A stretch of 12,037 bases of DNA from CAG-103 sp045112425 (GTDB lineage Bacteria > Bacillota > Clostridia > Oscillospirales > Oscillospiraceae), in assembly GCA_045112425.1 (NCBI GenBank), contig JBGUHV010000006.1:1-12037 (forward strand), in the 5' to 3' direction. Both the position numbers and the translations under genes were made by a program. Below the pieces are notes generated by a model. That model searched no databases and was not told where the DNA came from. It worked only from the letters and a program-made list of their open reading frames with translations. Every line of letters starts with the position of its first letter. The first letter of the stretch is position 1. This document shows, one piece after another, positions 1 through 7,102 of this stretch.

Positions 1-8
1 GGGCTACA

Positions 9-43
9 AAAGCCCAGTTCAGTACAAGACCGAACTGGGCTTT
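9..43 (-). terminator. Stem-loop terminator downstream of the operon
   Basis: A perfect 12-base inverted repeat (9-20 with 32-43) encloses an 11-base loop. Read on the minus strand, the second arm ends in GGGCTTTT, so a GC-rich stem runs into a short U tract. It lies 75 bases after the stop of the last gene and is the only strong hairpin seen at the end of the gene train, so it probably ends the transcript. The U tract is short, so it may be leaky. The T run at 54-60 on the plus strand is separated from the stem by about ten bases, so termination in the other direction is less convincing. Confidence 0.7.
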
Positions 44-117
44 CCGTAATTGGTTTTTTTCTGTCTACTTTTCCTTGACAGATGCACTTCTGTGAAAGAA
101 GCGGGGGTTTTTTCTCA

Positions 118-1260
118 TTATCGCGTGAATTCCAGAGTGACCAGGCGGCTGTCGTCCTTATGCCAGTACGTAATGGAGCGGATGGAGCTGTCGAGCTCGT
201 ATATGGTTCCGTCAGACAGATCCCGCGCGGCCTCCGCCGCAGCGGCGAGGCTGCCGAACTTGATCTGGAGCGTACCCTGCGCGTTTTTCACCCGCCGGGC
301 ATATTCCGCGCGGTCATACGTCTCCATATACTGATCGAAACAGCGGTAATAGTCGTATTTCACAGCGGTGCAGGTCGGCACGTCCTGATCGGCGTCCGGC
401 GTGTGCGTTTCCAGCAGCTGGGCCGTCGTGATGCAGAAGAATTCGTGTGTGTCGAGCTGGCTGCCGCCTTCCGTCGCCGTGGGATCATCCCACGTCACGT
501 CCACATAGTAGGGCTCTCCGTCGAGCGTGATCAGATTCCAGGCGTGCAGACCCTCGCTCGTGTCGCCCGTGATGTAGCGGCAGGGAATGCCAACGCGCTG
601 CAGCAGCAGCTGATAGGCCTTCGAATAGCCCGCGCAGACGGCTTTGTGCTCCACGAGGCAGCCATAGGCGATCTGGCCGCTGCTCCGGTAGGACTCGTCC
701 TGCTTGGAGCGCTCGAAGGTATCATAGTCATACTCCGTGCCGCGCACGAGCGCGTCGTGCAGGTACAGCGCCTTTTCAAAATCGCTCATACCGCTCTGCA
801 CGCCGGAGAGGATCGTGGAGACGGCGGACTCCAGCGACTGCTGCATGCGCTTCGCCTCCTCGAGCGGCATCTGCAGATCCGGCACGATCTCCACCTTGTT
901 CTCGCTCGACATGTCATAATAGGTGCAGCCGCCGGTGAGCCAGAAGATCTCCGGACGGTCATTGCACACGGCGTGGAACGCGTCCAGCGCCTCCTCGGGT
1001 GTGACGCCCGTGAGCGTGAAGCGCTCCTCGAGGGCGTACAGGTGCGCGGCGATCTCCTCCTCCAGCGGGGAGGCGGGCTCCGCCGTCGGCACGGCGGCGG
1101 TCGGCACGGCGGTCTGCACGGAGGTGTCAGCCGGCGCCTGCCCGCGCGCGGAGGCCGGGAGGATGGGCGCGTGCGAATTCGTCTCAAACGAGCTGCAGGC
1201 ACTGAGCAGCAGGCTCAGCGTGAGCAGCAGACAGAGGGCGAGAGAGAACCGTCGTTTCAT
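118..1260 (-). CDS. Transglutaminase-like cell-surface lipoprotein
   Basis: This 380-residue protein begins with a lipoprotein signal peptide: a basic start, a Leu-rich core and a lipobox LSAC with Cys22 as the lipidated residue. A short Ala/Pro/Thr linker (about 30-65) follows, then a helical region and a transglutaminase-like domain. The catalytic triad can be read as Cys209 (AVCAGYSKAY), His239 (LHAWN) and Asp254 (YVDVTWDDP), the usual layout of bacterial Transglut_core proteins. Family members are papain-fold peptidases or amide-modifying enzymes, and here the enzyme would face the cell wall. The substrate cannot be told. The ATG has a good ribosome site (CAGGAG, 6 bases upstream) and lies one base after the stop of the amidase gene, so the two are co-translated. 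It is the last gene before the terminator. Confidence 0.9.
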   Translation of the reverse strand: MKRRFSLALCLLLTLSLLLSACSSFETNSHAPILPASARGQAPADTSVQTAVPTAAVPTAEPASPLEEEIAAHLYALEERFTLTGVTPEEALDAFHAVCNDRPEIFWLTGGCTYYDMSSENKVEIVPDLQMPLEEAKRMQQSLESAVSTILSGVQSGMSDFEKALYLHDALVRGTEYDYDTFERSKQDESYRSSGQIAYGCLVEHKAVCAGYSKAYQLLLQRVGIPCRYITGDTSEGLHAWNLITLDGEPYYVDVTWDDPTATEGGSQLDTHEFFCITTAQLLETHTPDADQDVPTCTAVKYDYYRCFDQYMETYDRAEYARRVKNAQGTLQIKFGSLAAAAEAARDLSDGTIYELDSSIRSITYWHKDDSRLVTLEFTR

Positions 1261-1261
1261 A

Positions 1262-2515
1262 TCATACTCCTGTCTGGGTGCGGATGGTCTCCGCGGTCAA
1301 AAAACCGTATCCTGCGGCGATGCCCGCGGCGTCGGCCTCGGCCCACTGCGCGGCGAGATCGCCCTGCATGGCGGCGCGGCGCATGGCCGCGACGGTGTGA
1401 AAGGCATGCTCGATGATCAGCCCCGGCACGCCGACGGCGGCGGCACCGCGCAGCACGCCGTAATAGTCCTGCTGCTTTTCACCCAGGCGCTGGCAGACCG
1501 TGCCGGGCGTGTTGAGCGCGTCGTTAAAGTCGTCGCTCCAGTCGTGGAGACGGCCCGGGCGCACGCGGTCGAACCGGTCGGACGGCGCAATGCCGAGCGC
1601 GGCGTTCACCGCGCTCAGGCGCGTGCCGATCTCATTGGCCTGCAGGAGCGTCTCCTCCGAGGCCGCGCCCGGCAGATTCACAAAAAGGAGCGTCTTGGTG
1701 ATCTCCGCCGGCTGATTGCAGGTGGGATATCCGTTGGCGTCGTCCTGATTGGCGTTCGTGTGCAGCGACACAAAGAGATCCTGCCCGCGGGCAAACTCCC
1801 CGCGCAGGCTCAGATGCTGATTGTCGAGCTCGCCGTTGGAATAGCCGCCGATGGTGATCTCGTCCGTCTCGCGCGTGAGCACGGCGTCGACGCCGTATTC
1901 TGCGCGCAGCGTGTCGCGCAGGGCGAGACCGAGGCGCAGCATGAACAGCCCCTCGCCGTAGCCATAGAGCTCCGTGCCCTCGAGCTCGGACGAGCCGAGA
2001 TAGTGGCCGGGATCAATGCAGACCGAGCGGTTGCTCGCGAGCACCGGACTGCCCGCAGCGGCGGTATCGGCGCTGCCCTGCGGGAGCAAAACGTCGACGC
2101 GGTAGAGAAACTGCTGCGGCGCGGCGCGGCCGAGCGTATCGGTGAAGGAATGCCCCTCGCCGGAGGCGACGCGGCCAACCTCGTCCCAGTCGTCCCTGCC
2201 CGAGGCGCTGCGGCGATAAATCACATAGCCCTCCGCGCGCGCATCGAGATCATCCTGCCACTGCAGATAAATCTCCGTGTCGCTCAGGCGGGCAAAGGTC
2301 AGCTGCTCCACCGCGAGGGCGCTCCCCTGCGGCGTTTCGGCCGGCGGCGGGGAATCGGTCTCCGCGGGCGCCTCAGTCGGCGCTGCCGCCGTCTCCGCCG
2401 GAGGCTGCGGCGGCTCCTTCGGGGCGGTGCAGCCGCGCAGCAGCACAATGAGCAGCACGCCCGCGATGAGGCCGACGAGCACCGCAATCACAAGGCCGGG
2501 TTTACTCAGCTTCAT
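1262..2515 (-). CDS. Membrane-anchored FN3-like/Amidase_3 N-acetylmuramoyl-L-alanine amidase
   Basis: This 417-residue protein should cut the bond between N-acetylmuramic acid and L-alanine in peptidoglycan. Residues 8-26 are a hydrophobic anchor ending in LLRGC29; the lipobox is imperfect (Arg at -2), so it may be either a lipoprotein or a simple membrane anchor. A Pro/Ala/Thr linker (30-65) leads to a fibronectin type III-like domain (about 67-163, with GYVIYRRS and FLYRVDV strands). The Amidase_3 domain follows from about 164: IDPGH171, Glu188, SLHTN with His252, and IIEH with Glu369 match the zinc ligands and catalytic Glu of the family. There is an insertion around 260-345 relative to compact members. 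The gene starts 4 bases after the stop of the NTF2-like zinc-ribbon gene and is followed after 1 base by the transglutaminase gene. It belongs to a different subfamily from the amidase at 4948. Confidence 0.88.
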   Translation of the reverse strand: MKLSKPGLVIAVLVGLIAGVLLIVLLRGCTAPKEPPQPPAETAAAPTEAPAETDSPPPAETPQGSALAVEQLTFARLSDTEIYLQWQDDLDARAEGYVIYRRSASGRDDWDEVGRVASGEGHSFTDTLGRAAPQQFLYRVDVLLPQGSADTAAAGSPVLASNRSVCIDPGHYLGSSELEGTELYGYGEGLFMLRLGLALRDTLRAEYGVDAVLTRETDEITIGGYSNGELDNQHLSLRGEFARGQDLFVSLHTNANQDDANGYPTCNQPAEITKTLLFVNLPGAASEETLLQANEIGTRLSAVNAALGIAPSDRFDRVRPGRLHDWSDDFNDALNTPGTVCQRLGEKQQDYYGVLRGAAAVGVPGLIIEHAFHTVAAMRRAAMQGDLAAQWAEADAAGIAAGYGFLTAETIRTQTGV

Positions 2516-2519
2516 CGGC

Positions 2520-3266
2520 TCAGTACTCCACCTGATCGAACGCCTCGTATTCCACGAAGCTGTAGATCAGCCAGTCGCCGTTGCTCTGGCGGTTGAGCTG
2601 GTAGGTGCAGCGCTGCTTCATCGTGAAGTGCTGCGGATCGTCGTCCTGCCAGATCTCATACGCCTCGAGCACGGTGACGTAGCAGGTATTTTCATTGACG
2701 CGGGTCATGGACTGCACCTGATAATCCAGCAGATCCTCCTCGCGGTCAATCTCGAGACTCTTTTTCACAAATTCCTTCTGCTCCGTCTCGACGGGGCTGC
2801 CGCTCTGCACAGCGCTGTAGAGCTCCCAGTAGTCGCCGGAATTCACGTCGCTGATAAACGCGTGCAGATAGCGATAGATCGCGTTCTCCAGCTCCTCGCC
2901 GGGAACGGGCATCGGCGTGGGGGTCGGGGTCGGGGCAGGCGTGGGCGTCGGCGTCGGAGTCGGCGCCGCCGTCGGCGCGGGCGTGGCCGTCATGACCGGG
3001 GCGGAGAGCGCCTCGGGCGCGGACGGATGCAGCTTCTCCATGATCTGACCGCCGAAGACGAGATAGGTCAGCACGAGCAGCAGCATCGCCAGCAGCGCGA
3101 TCACGGCATAGAGAAAGCGGTTGTTCGACTTTGCGGGCGCGGCGGACTCATAAGGCCTGCCAAAGTCTTCGTCCGGCAGCGGCAGCTCCTCTCCGACCGG
3201 GTGTCCGCAGTTGGTGCAGAAGCGGTTTCCGTCGACGATGATCTCGCCGCAGGAAGGGCATCTCAT
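2520..3266 (-). CDS. Zinc-ribbon membrane protein with NTF2-like outward domain (TcaA/YvbJ-like layout)
   Basis: This 248-residue protein starts with a zinc ribbon, Cys3-x2-Cys6-x10-Cys17-x2-Cys20. A hydrophilic stretch, a membrane helix (about 51-71, preceded by Lys/Arg so that the N-terminus stays inside) and a Pro-Thr repeat linker (about 92-121) follow. The C-terminal part (about 122-248) has the length and alternating strand pattern of an NTF2-like domain, with Trp and Tyr near the end (GDWLIYSFVEYEAF). The layout resembles the Gram-positive TcaA/YvbJ proteins, but I infer this from architecture, not from close identity. A clear ribosome site (AAAGGAG, 9 bases before ATG) sets the start. 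It lies 18 bases after the discoidin-like zinc-ribbon gene and is followed by an amidase gene after 4 bases. Confidence 0.85.
   Translation of the reverse strand: MRCPSCGEIIVDGNRFCTNCGHPVGEELPLPDEDFGRPYESAAPAKSNNRFLYAVIALLAMLLLVLTYLVFGGQIMEKLHPSAPEALSAPVMTATPAPTAAPTPTPTPTPAPTPTPTPMPVPGEELENAIYRYLHAFISDVNSGDYWELYSAVQSGSPVETEQKEFVKKSLEIDREEDLLDYQVQSMTRVNENTCYVTVLEAYEIWQDDDPQHFTMKQRCTYQLNRQSNGDWLIYSFVEYEAFDQVEY
2907..2987 (-). repeat. Pro-Thr codon repeat encoding a linker
   Basis: This is an imperfect hexanucleotide tandem repeat (variants of GTCGGC on the plus strand) that encodes alternating Pro and Thr, residues about 94-120 of the zinc-ribbon/NTF2 protein. It would form an extended spacer across the cell wall. 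Shorter versions of the same kind of linker occur in the proteins starting at 5781 and 6419, so the linker style is shared across the operon. Such a repeat could change length by slippage. Confidence 0.75.
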
Positions 3267-3275
3267 AGGGCATGG

Positions 3276-3282
3276 CTCCTTT
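3276..3282 (-). promoter_or_regulatory. Ribosome binding site AAAGGAG
   Basis: On the minus strand AAAGGAG lies 9 bases before the ATG at 3266. It supports that start over the out-of-frame ATG at 3273 just upstream. Confidence 0.75.
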
Positions 3283-3284
3283 CG

Positions 3285-4022
3285 TTAAAAGGGAACGATT
3301 TCGGATATGGCGGTGTCGGTATAGGTCGTGCCCGGATAGACGGAGACGAGGCGTATCGTGAGCGACGCGGTGTCGACGGGCGCGGAGAGCGTGACCGTCT
3401 GCTGCGCCATGCGGTCCTCGAGCGTGACGCGGCAGGAGGAGCCGTCGCTGAAGGTGAGCTCGATCTCCTTCGGGCGGGAATTCTTCTCATAGAGGCTTGC
3501 GGTCTTGTGGTAGCCCGCGCTGATGGCAAAGCCGCTCAGGCGGCAGGTATCGTCGAACCAGACGGTGATCGACTCGCCCTCGCCCTGCCCGCTGACACCC
3601 TCGACCCACGCGGTGGTGAGGTCGCCGTCGCGGATGAGCGTGGGCAGATAGGAATATTCGCCGGAATAGACGCTCGATGCCGTCACATCGCGGATATGGG
3701 CAAGTGAGGCGGCGGGCGCCGCAGCGGGCTCCGCCGTCGGCGTCACCTCGGGCGGCTGCGCCGTCTCGGCGGCGTCCGGCGCGGCGGTGGCCGGCGCGGA
3801 GATGGCGGCGGGCGCGCTCTCGGCGCGGCGCGAGCCCATGGAATGGATCAGCAGGCCGCCCGCCGCGACGAGCGCGAGCAGAACAATCAGCAGCCAGACC
3901 GGGCGCTTCGGCTGCGGTCTGGTTTGGGCGCTCTCCCGCCCGGGCTCCGTCACCCTCGCGCCGCATTGGACGCAGAACCGGTTGCCCGGAATCAGCTCCG
4001 CGCCGCAGTGCTTGCATTTCAT
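3285..4022 (-). CDS. Zinc-ribbon membrane protein with discoidin-like (NADase-type glycan-binding) domain
   Basis: This 245-residue protein carries the same N-terminal zinc ribbon as its neighbours (Cys3, Cys6, Cys17, Cys20), a membrane helix (about 42-60, preceded by PKRP) and an Ala/Pro-rich linker (about 66-107). The C-terminal domain (108-245) has the marks of the discoidin-like fold known as the NADase-type glycan-binding domain: DGDLTTAWVEG, then a solvent-facing GYHKTASLYEKNSRPKEI loop and a closing LVSVYPGTTYTDTAISEI. This fold usually binds carbohydrate, so the protein may sense or grip wall glycan. The fold is seen from motifs; the ligand is inference. The ATG follows directly on the TGA of the hydrolase gene, with GAGAGGTG upstream as ribosome site, so translation is coupled. 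Confidence 0.87.
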   Translation of the reverse strand: MKCKHCGAELIPGNRFCVQCGARVTEPGRESAQTRPQPKRPVWLLIVLLALVAAGGLLIHSMGSRRAESAPAAISAPATAAPDAAETAQPPEVTPTAEPAAAPAASLAHIRDVTASSVYSGEYSYLPTLIRDGDLTTAWVEGVSGQGEGESITVWFDDTCRLSGFAISAGYHKTASLYEKNSRPKEIELTFSDGSSCRVTLEDRMAQQTVTLSAPVDTASLTIRLVSVYPGTTYTDTAISEIVPF

Positions 4023-4958
4023 TCAGGACACCTCTCTTTCCTGCGCCTGCGCATAGACCAGCAGCGAGATGGCCGCCGCGGTCTGCGCGGTGCGGTAATC
4101 ATCCGCCGACTGATTGCTGATGATGCAGAGCAGATAGCTCCCGGACGGCGCGAGCACGATGCCCACGTCGCCGCAGGAAAGGTGCTGCAGATCTCCGGTT
4201 TTGTGTGCCACGGCGGTGCCCGCCGGGAGCTGCTGCGGGATGCGGTTGTTCACCGTCTGCCCGAGCAGCATCGTCATCATCTCCTCCGAGCGCTGCGCCG
4301 AAACGCACGTTCCGGCCTCGACGGCGCGGAGGAAGGCCGCGCAGTCGCGCGCGGAGGTATAGTTCTGCAGGCCGTTTTCGACCAGCATGAGCCGGTTGAG
4401 CTGCGTGTCCGCGCAGCCCATGCTCCCGGCAAAGCGGTTGACCCGCTCCATGCCCGCGGCAGCGTCGCCGCCGCCGAGCAGCGTGATGAGCCGGTTGGCC
4501 GCGCTGTTGTCGCTCGCGGTGATCATGCTCCGCAGATCGGCGCTCTGGGCGTCGGCGTCGAGCAGGCCATCGGCATCCGCCTGATAGACCGCGCCCATGA
4601 CAAAGAGCTTGATGAGGCTCGCCGAGACCATGCGGTGATCCGCCGGCAGATTCTGCTGCACGACGGCAAAGCGCCCGTCGGAGAGCGACTCATAATAGAT
4701 ATCCCACTGCTCGGCGGCGTCCGGCAGGCAGGCGCGAATCTCCGCCTCGAGCGCGGCGTCCTCCGGCGAGGGCGTCTCGGGCGGGGGCGTCGGCTCCGGC
4801 GCCGCCTCGGCGCTGCCGGCAGGCAGCATGAACTCCGACGCCTCCGGCACAGCCGTCGGCGCGGGCAGGCGGTCGCGCCCGATGAGATACAGTATCAGAC
4901 CCGCCAGCAGCGCCAGCAGGATTAAAATCACGATAAACGGGGTGTGGTTACGCTTCAT
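4023..4958 (-). CDS. Membrane-anchored class A beta-lactamase-like serine hydrolase
   Basis: This 311-residue protein has an N-terminal membrane helix (8-27), a Pro/Glu/Thr linker (about 32-68) and a penicillin-recognising serine hydrolase domain. The three family motifs are present: Ser114-x-x-Lys117 (SLIK), Ser149-Asp150-Asn151 and Lys253-Thr254-Gly255. Only about 35 residues separate the active Ser from SDN, against about 60 in classical class A beta-lactamases. A clear E166-type ELN motif is lacking, although Glu194 lies in the right region. It may therefore be a wall peptidase or penicillin-binding-like protein and not a resistance enzyme. I chose the ATG at 4958 over an in-frame ATG at 5039 because the extra 27 residues are Arg/Trp-rich, lie inside the upstream amidase gene, and would bury the signal anchor. 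It overlaps that gene by 11 bases. Confidence 0.86.
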   Translation of the reverse strand: MKRNHTPFIVILILLALLAGLILYLIGRDRLPAPTAVPEASEFMLPAGSAEAAPEPTPPPETPSPEDAALEAEIRACLPDAAEQWDIYYESLSDGRFAVVQQNLPADHRMVSASLIKLFVMGAVYQADADGLLDADAQSADLRSMITASDNSAANRLITLLGGGDAAAGMERVNRFAGSMGCADTQLNRLMLVENGLQNYTSARDCAAFLRAVEAGTCVSAQRSEEMMTMLLGQTVNNRIPQQLPAGTAVAHKTGDLQHLSCGDVGIVLAPSGSYLLCIISNQSADDYRTAQTAAAISLLVYAQAQEREVS

Positions 4959-5781
4959 CCGCCTGTTTCTCCGCAAAATACCGGTCAATGCCGTCGGCCA
5001 TGCCCTCCGCCAGCAGCTGGCGGTAGGCGTCGTCGGCAAGCAGCCGATCCTCTTTCTCGTTGGTCATGTAGCCCATCTCCACGATGACAGAGGGCATCTC
5101 CGACCAGTTGATGCCGGACATGGTGTCCGTCTCCCAGAGGCGCTCGCGCTCGCAGCCGGCGCGCGCCGTCATCGCATCGAGAATGCACGCGGCGAGGCGG
5201 AAGCTGTCGGCATAGAGCTCCGGGTGGTAGGGGCTGTCTTTCGTCATGCAGATCGTCATGGCGCCCTGCATGGCGGGATTCTCCGAGCCGTTGGCGTGCA
5301 GGCGCACGAACACGTCCGCCCCCGCCTGCGCGGCGATCTCGGCGCGCTCGCGGTTGGAGAGGTTCACGTCGTGATCCTCCCGCGTCAGCACCACGCGGTA
5401 GCCCCGCGCCTCGAGCACCTCGCGCAGCAGGAGCGCGACCTGCAGGTTGCACTCATACTCCGGGATGCCCGTGAAGCGGCCCGTGGTGCCGCCGGTCACG
5501 CGCGCTTTCTGCTCGCTCGCGCCCGGGCCGACCGGCTCGAGCGAAGCGTCGCCCGTGCGCTGGTGGCCGGGGTCGATCACGACGCAGAGCGGCGCCGCCG
5601 TCGGCGTCGGCTCCGGCGAGGGCGTCGGCGCGTCCGGGCTCTCTGCGGGCAGCTCCGGCGCGGCGGAATCCGCCGGCGGCGTCTTTTCCCGCACGCGGAT
5701 GAATGGACTTCCGGCGGCGCAGCCGGAGAGCAGCAGCGCCGCCAGAAGCAGAAGCACAATGGATTTTCTCATGGTGCGCAT
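4948..5781 (-). CDS. Lipoprotein N-acetylmuramoyl-L-alanine amidase (Amidase_3)
   Basis: This 277-residue lipoprotein has a Leu-rich signal and a good lipobox, LSGC with Cys21. A Pro/Ser/Glu linker (about 34-64) leads to an Amidase_3 domain of CwlD/LytC type: VVIDPGH with His73, EYECN with Glu110, RLHAN with His162, and IVEMGYMTN with the catalytic Glu235. All key residues of the zinc hydrolase are in place, so it should cleave the MurNAc-L-Ala bond in peptidoglycan outside the membrane. The ATG at 5781 overlaps the upstream TGA by one base (TGATG), which suggests coupled translation. An ATG at 5772 and a TTG at 5784 are alternative starts. Its end overlaps the start of the serine hydrolase gene by 11 bases. 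Confidence 0.92.
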   Translation of the reverse strand: MRTMRKSIVLLLLAALLLSGCAAGSPFIRVREKTPPADSAAPELPAESPDAPTPSPEPTPTAAPLCVVIDPGHQRTGDASLEPVGPGASEQKARVTGGTTGRFTGIPEYECNLQVALLLREVLEARGYRVVLTREDHDVNLSNRERAEIAAQAGADVFVRLHANGSENPAMQGAMTICMTKDSPYHPELYADSFRLAACILDAMTARAGCERERLWETDTMSGINWSEMPSVIVEMGYMTNEKEDRLLADDAYRQLLAEGMADGIDRYFAEKQADEA

Positions 5782-6419
5782 CAATAGTACGAGCCGCCGT
5801 AATGGCTGCTCTCATACTGCGAGATGAGCTGGACGTTCGCCTTCTCCACCGCGCTGAGCGAATTGTTGTCAAACCGGTCGGCGGGGATGGAGGGCTGGTA
5901 CCAGTCCTTCGCCTCAAAATACGCCTTGATCTGCGGCGTGTTGAACATTCTGCCGTGCCGCGCGAAGATCTCGTTTCTGGCAAGGCAGAGCTGCTCCCAC
6001 GTCAGACCGCTGATGTCCGACTCGGAGAGATACTCCGTGCTGCTCGTGGGCAGGAGATACGCCGCAGACTCCGGCGTGGGCGTGGGCGTCGGCTCCGGCG
6101 TGGGCGAAGACGCGTCGGTGTTCGTCTGCTGCGTCGGCTGCGCAATCGTCGCGGGCGCCTGCCCGGAGCGGCCGGAGCGGCCGCCCAGAATCGCATACAG
6201 GCCGAGCATAAGCACCGCCGTGATCAGCACGCCGATGATCACGCTCTGCCAGTTCACGCCGCCCGCCGCGCGCTGTCTGGGCCGGCGGGGCAGTTCCTCC
6301 GTCTCACGCTCGCGCTGCTGCTTTTTTTCTCTGAACTGCTGCGTGCGCACGCGGTAGCCGCAGCTCGTGCAGAAGGTATTCTCCTCCGGCACATAGGAGC
6401 CGCATTTCGGACATTTCAT
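5781..6419 (-). CDS. Zinc-ribbon membrane protein with YARHG domain
   Basis: This 212-residue protein has the zinc ribbon (Cys3, Cys6, Cys17, Cys20), a charged Arg/Glu/Lys cytosolic stretch (24-50), one membrane helix (about 58-78), a Ser/Pro/Thr/Glu linker (about 99-118) and a C-terminal YARHG domain. The hallmark is plain: LARNEIFARHGRMF (146-159), preceded by YLSESDISGLTWEQL and followed by the aromatic KAYFEAKDWYQP. YARHG domains are found outside the cell in many bacteria and their ligand is not established; a wall-binding role is a common guess. The ATG has a ribosome site (GAGGTGA, 8-base spacing) and lies 23 bases after the previous gene. The final Tyr-Tyr codons overlap the start of the amidase gene. 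Confidence 0.9.
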   Translation of the reverse strand: MKCPKCGSYVPEENTFCTSCGYRVRTQQFREKKQQRERETEELPRRPRQRAAGGVNWQSVIIGVLITAVLMLGLYAILGGRSGRSGQAPATIAQPTQQTNTDASSPTPEPTPTPTPESAAYLLPTSSTEYLSESDISGLTWEQLCLARNEIFARHGRMFNTPQIKAYFEAKDWYQPSIPADRFDNNSLSAVEKANVQLISQYESSHYGGSYY

Positions 6420-6442
6420 CTGTGGGTCACCTCAATCCGACG

Positions 6443-7069
6443 TCAGTGGTTCAAATAAGAATAAGCCTCCGTGAGCACCGTCGACTCCATGTCCTGATAG
6501 CTCTGCTCCCGGTGCTGCTGGTCAAAGTCCTCTCTGGCGGAGGGATTGCTCTTATCCGCGCAGTAGCGCCAGCGAATGAGCTCGTCGTCCTTGAAATAGA
6601 GGCTGTGGGAGTCGGTCTCCTCATAATAGGCGAAGAAGAGCTTGTCGTTGTGGTAATAGAACGTGCGCTCATAGTCCAGTCCGCCCGTGCCGGGCTTGAC
6701 GTAGACGAAGCGAAGCGCGCCGAGGTCGTCGTAATGATAGATCACGCCGTCCTCCTCCACCTTCTGAAGCTCGCCCGCATTCAGCTCGGCCTGCACCTCG
6801 TCATAGAGAATATTGATGTTGACGATCTCATCGTTCAGCGCGCTCGGAGACAGCTTGTTTCCCAGCACAAGGCGATAGATCAGAAAGCCCACGCCGAGCA
6901 CCAGCAGGGCGATGACCAGATACTGCCACTTAAACGGGCGTTTTGGCGGCTTCGTAACGCCTTTGTCATCGTCTTTGTGTTTCTTCGGGTTCGGGCGGAT
7001 ACGGTAGCCGCAGCTGCTGCAAAAGTACTGATCCTCTGGAACAAAACCACCGCATTTAGGACAAATCAT
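6443..7069 (-). CDS. Zinc-ribbon membrane protein with unnamed outward domain (paralogue of the 7103-8209 gene)
   Basis: This 208-residue protein has the zinc ribbon (Cys3, Cys6, Cys17, Cys20), a basic cytosolic stretch (25-46) and a membrane helix (about 48-69). The outward C-terminal part begins with a short helix and ends in a domain I cannot name. That domain contains LFFAYYE, HSLYFKDDELIRWRYC and DFDQ (about 108-185) and matches the C-terminus of the next upstream gene nearly residue for residue. Unlike its sisters it has almost no Pro/Thr linker, so the domain would sit close to the membrane. The ATG is preceded by GAGAGG with a 10-base spacer. It lies 33 bases after the upstream paralogue. 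Confidence 0.85.
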   Translation of the reverse strand: MICPKCGGFVPEDQYFCSSCGYRIRPNPKKHKDDDKGVTKPPKRPFKWQYLVIALLVLGVGFLIYRLVLGNKLSPSALNDEIVNINILYDEVQAELNAGELQKVEEDGVIYHYDDLGALRFVYVKPGTGGLDYERTFYYHNDKLFFAYYEETDSHSLYFKDDELIRWRYCADKSNPSAREDFDQQHREQSYQDMESTVLTEAYSYLNH

Positions 7070-7102
7070 ATCTCATTTTCCTCTCTATAGATCAATATAT
7101 CG

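Noticed and set aside
1..15. Small hairpin GGGCT-acaaa-AGCCC at the window edge
   Set aside because: It competes with the longer 12-base stem at 9-43 for the same bases and is cut by the window edge. The longer stem is the better terminator.
44..117. Possible small gene or RNA between the last stop and the terminator
   Set aside because: The stretch is short, has no ribosome site with a usable frame and no strong structure. It is best read as the 3' untranslated region.
82..4925. Long plus-strand open frames (444, 557, 476 and 360 codons)
   Set aside because: They lie antisense to genes with clear motifs, are Arg/Ala/Gly-rich, and show no domain or ribosome site. High GC removes stop codons from the opposite strand.
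4959..5039. 27-residue upstream extension of the beta-lactamase-like gene
   Set aside because: It would overlap the amidase gene by 92 bases and place Arg/Trp-rich sequence before the membrane anchor. The ATG at 4958 starts directly with a proper signal anchor.
5581..5640. GC-rich quasi-repeats (CGTCGGCGTCGG and similar) seen at several places, suspected as a CRISPR or minisatellite
   Set aside because: They are codon repeats for Pro/Thr/Glu/Ser linkers inside genes, with no spacers of constant length.
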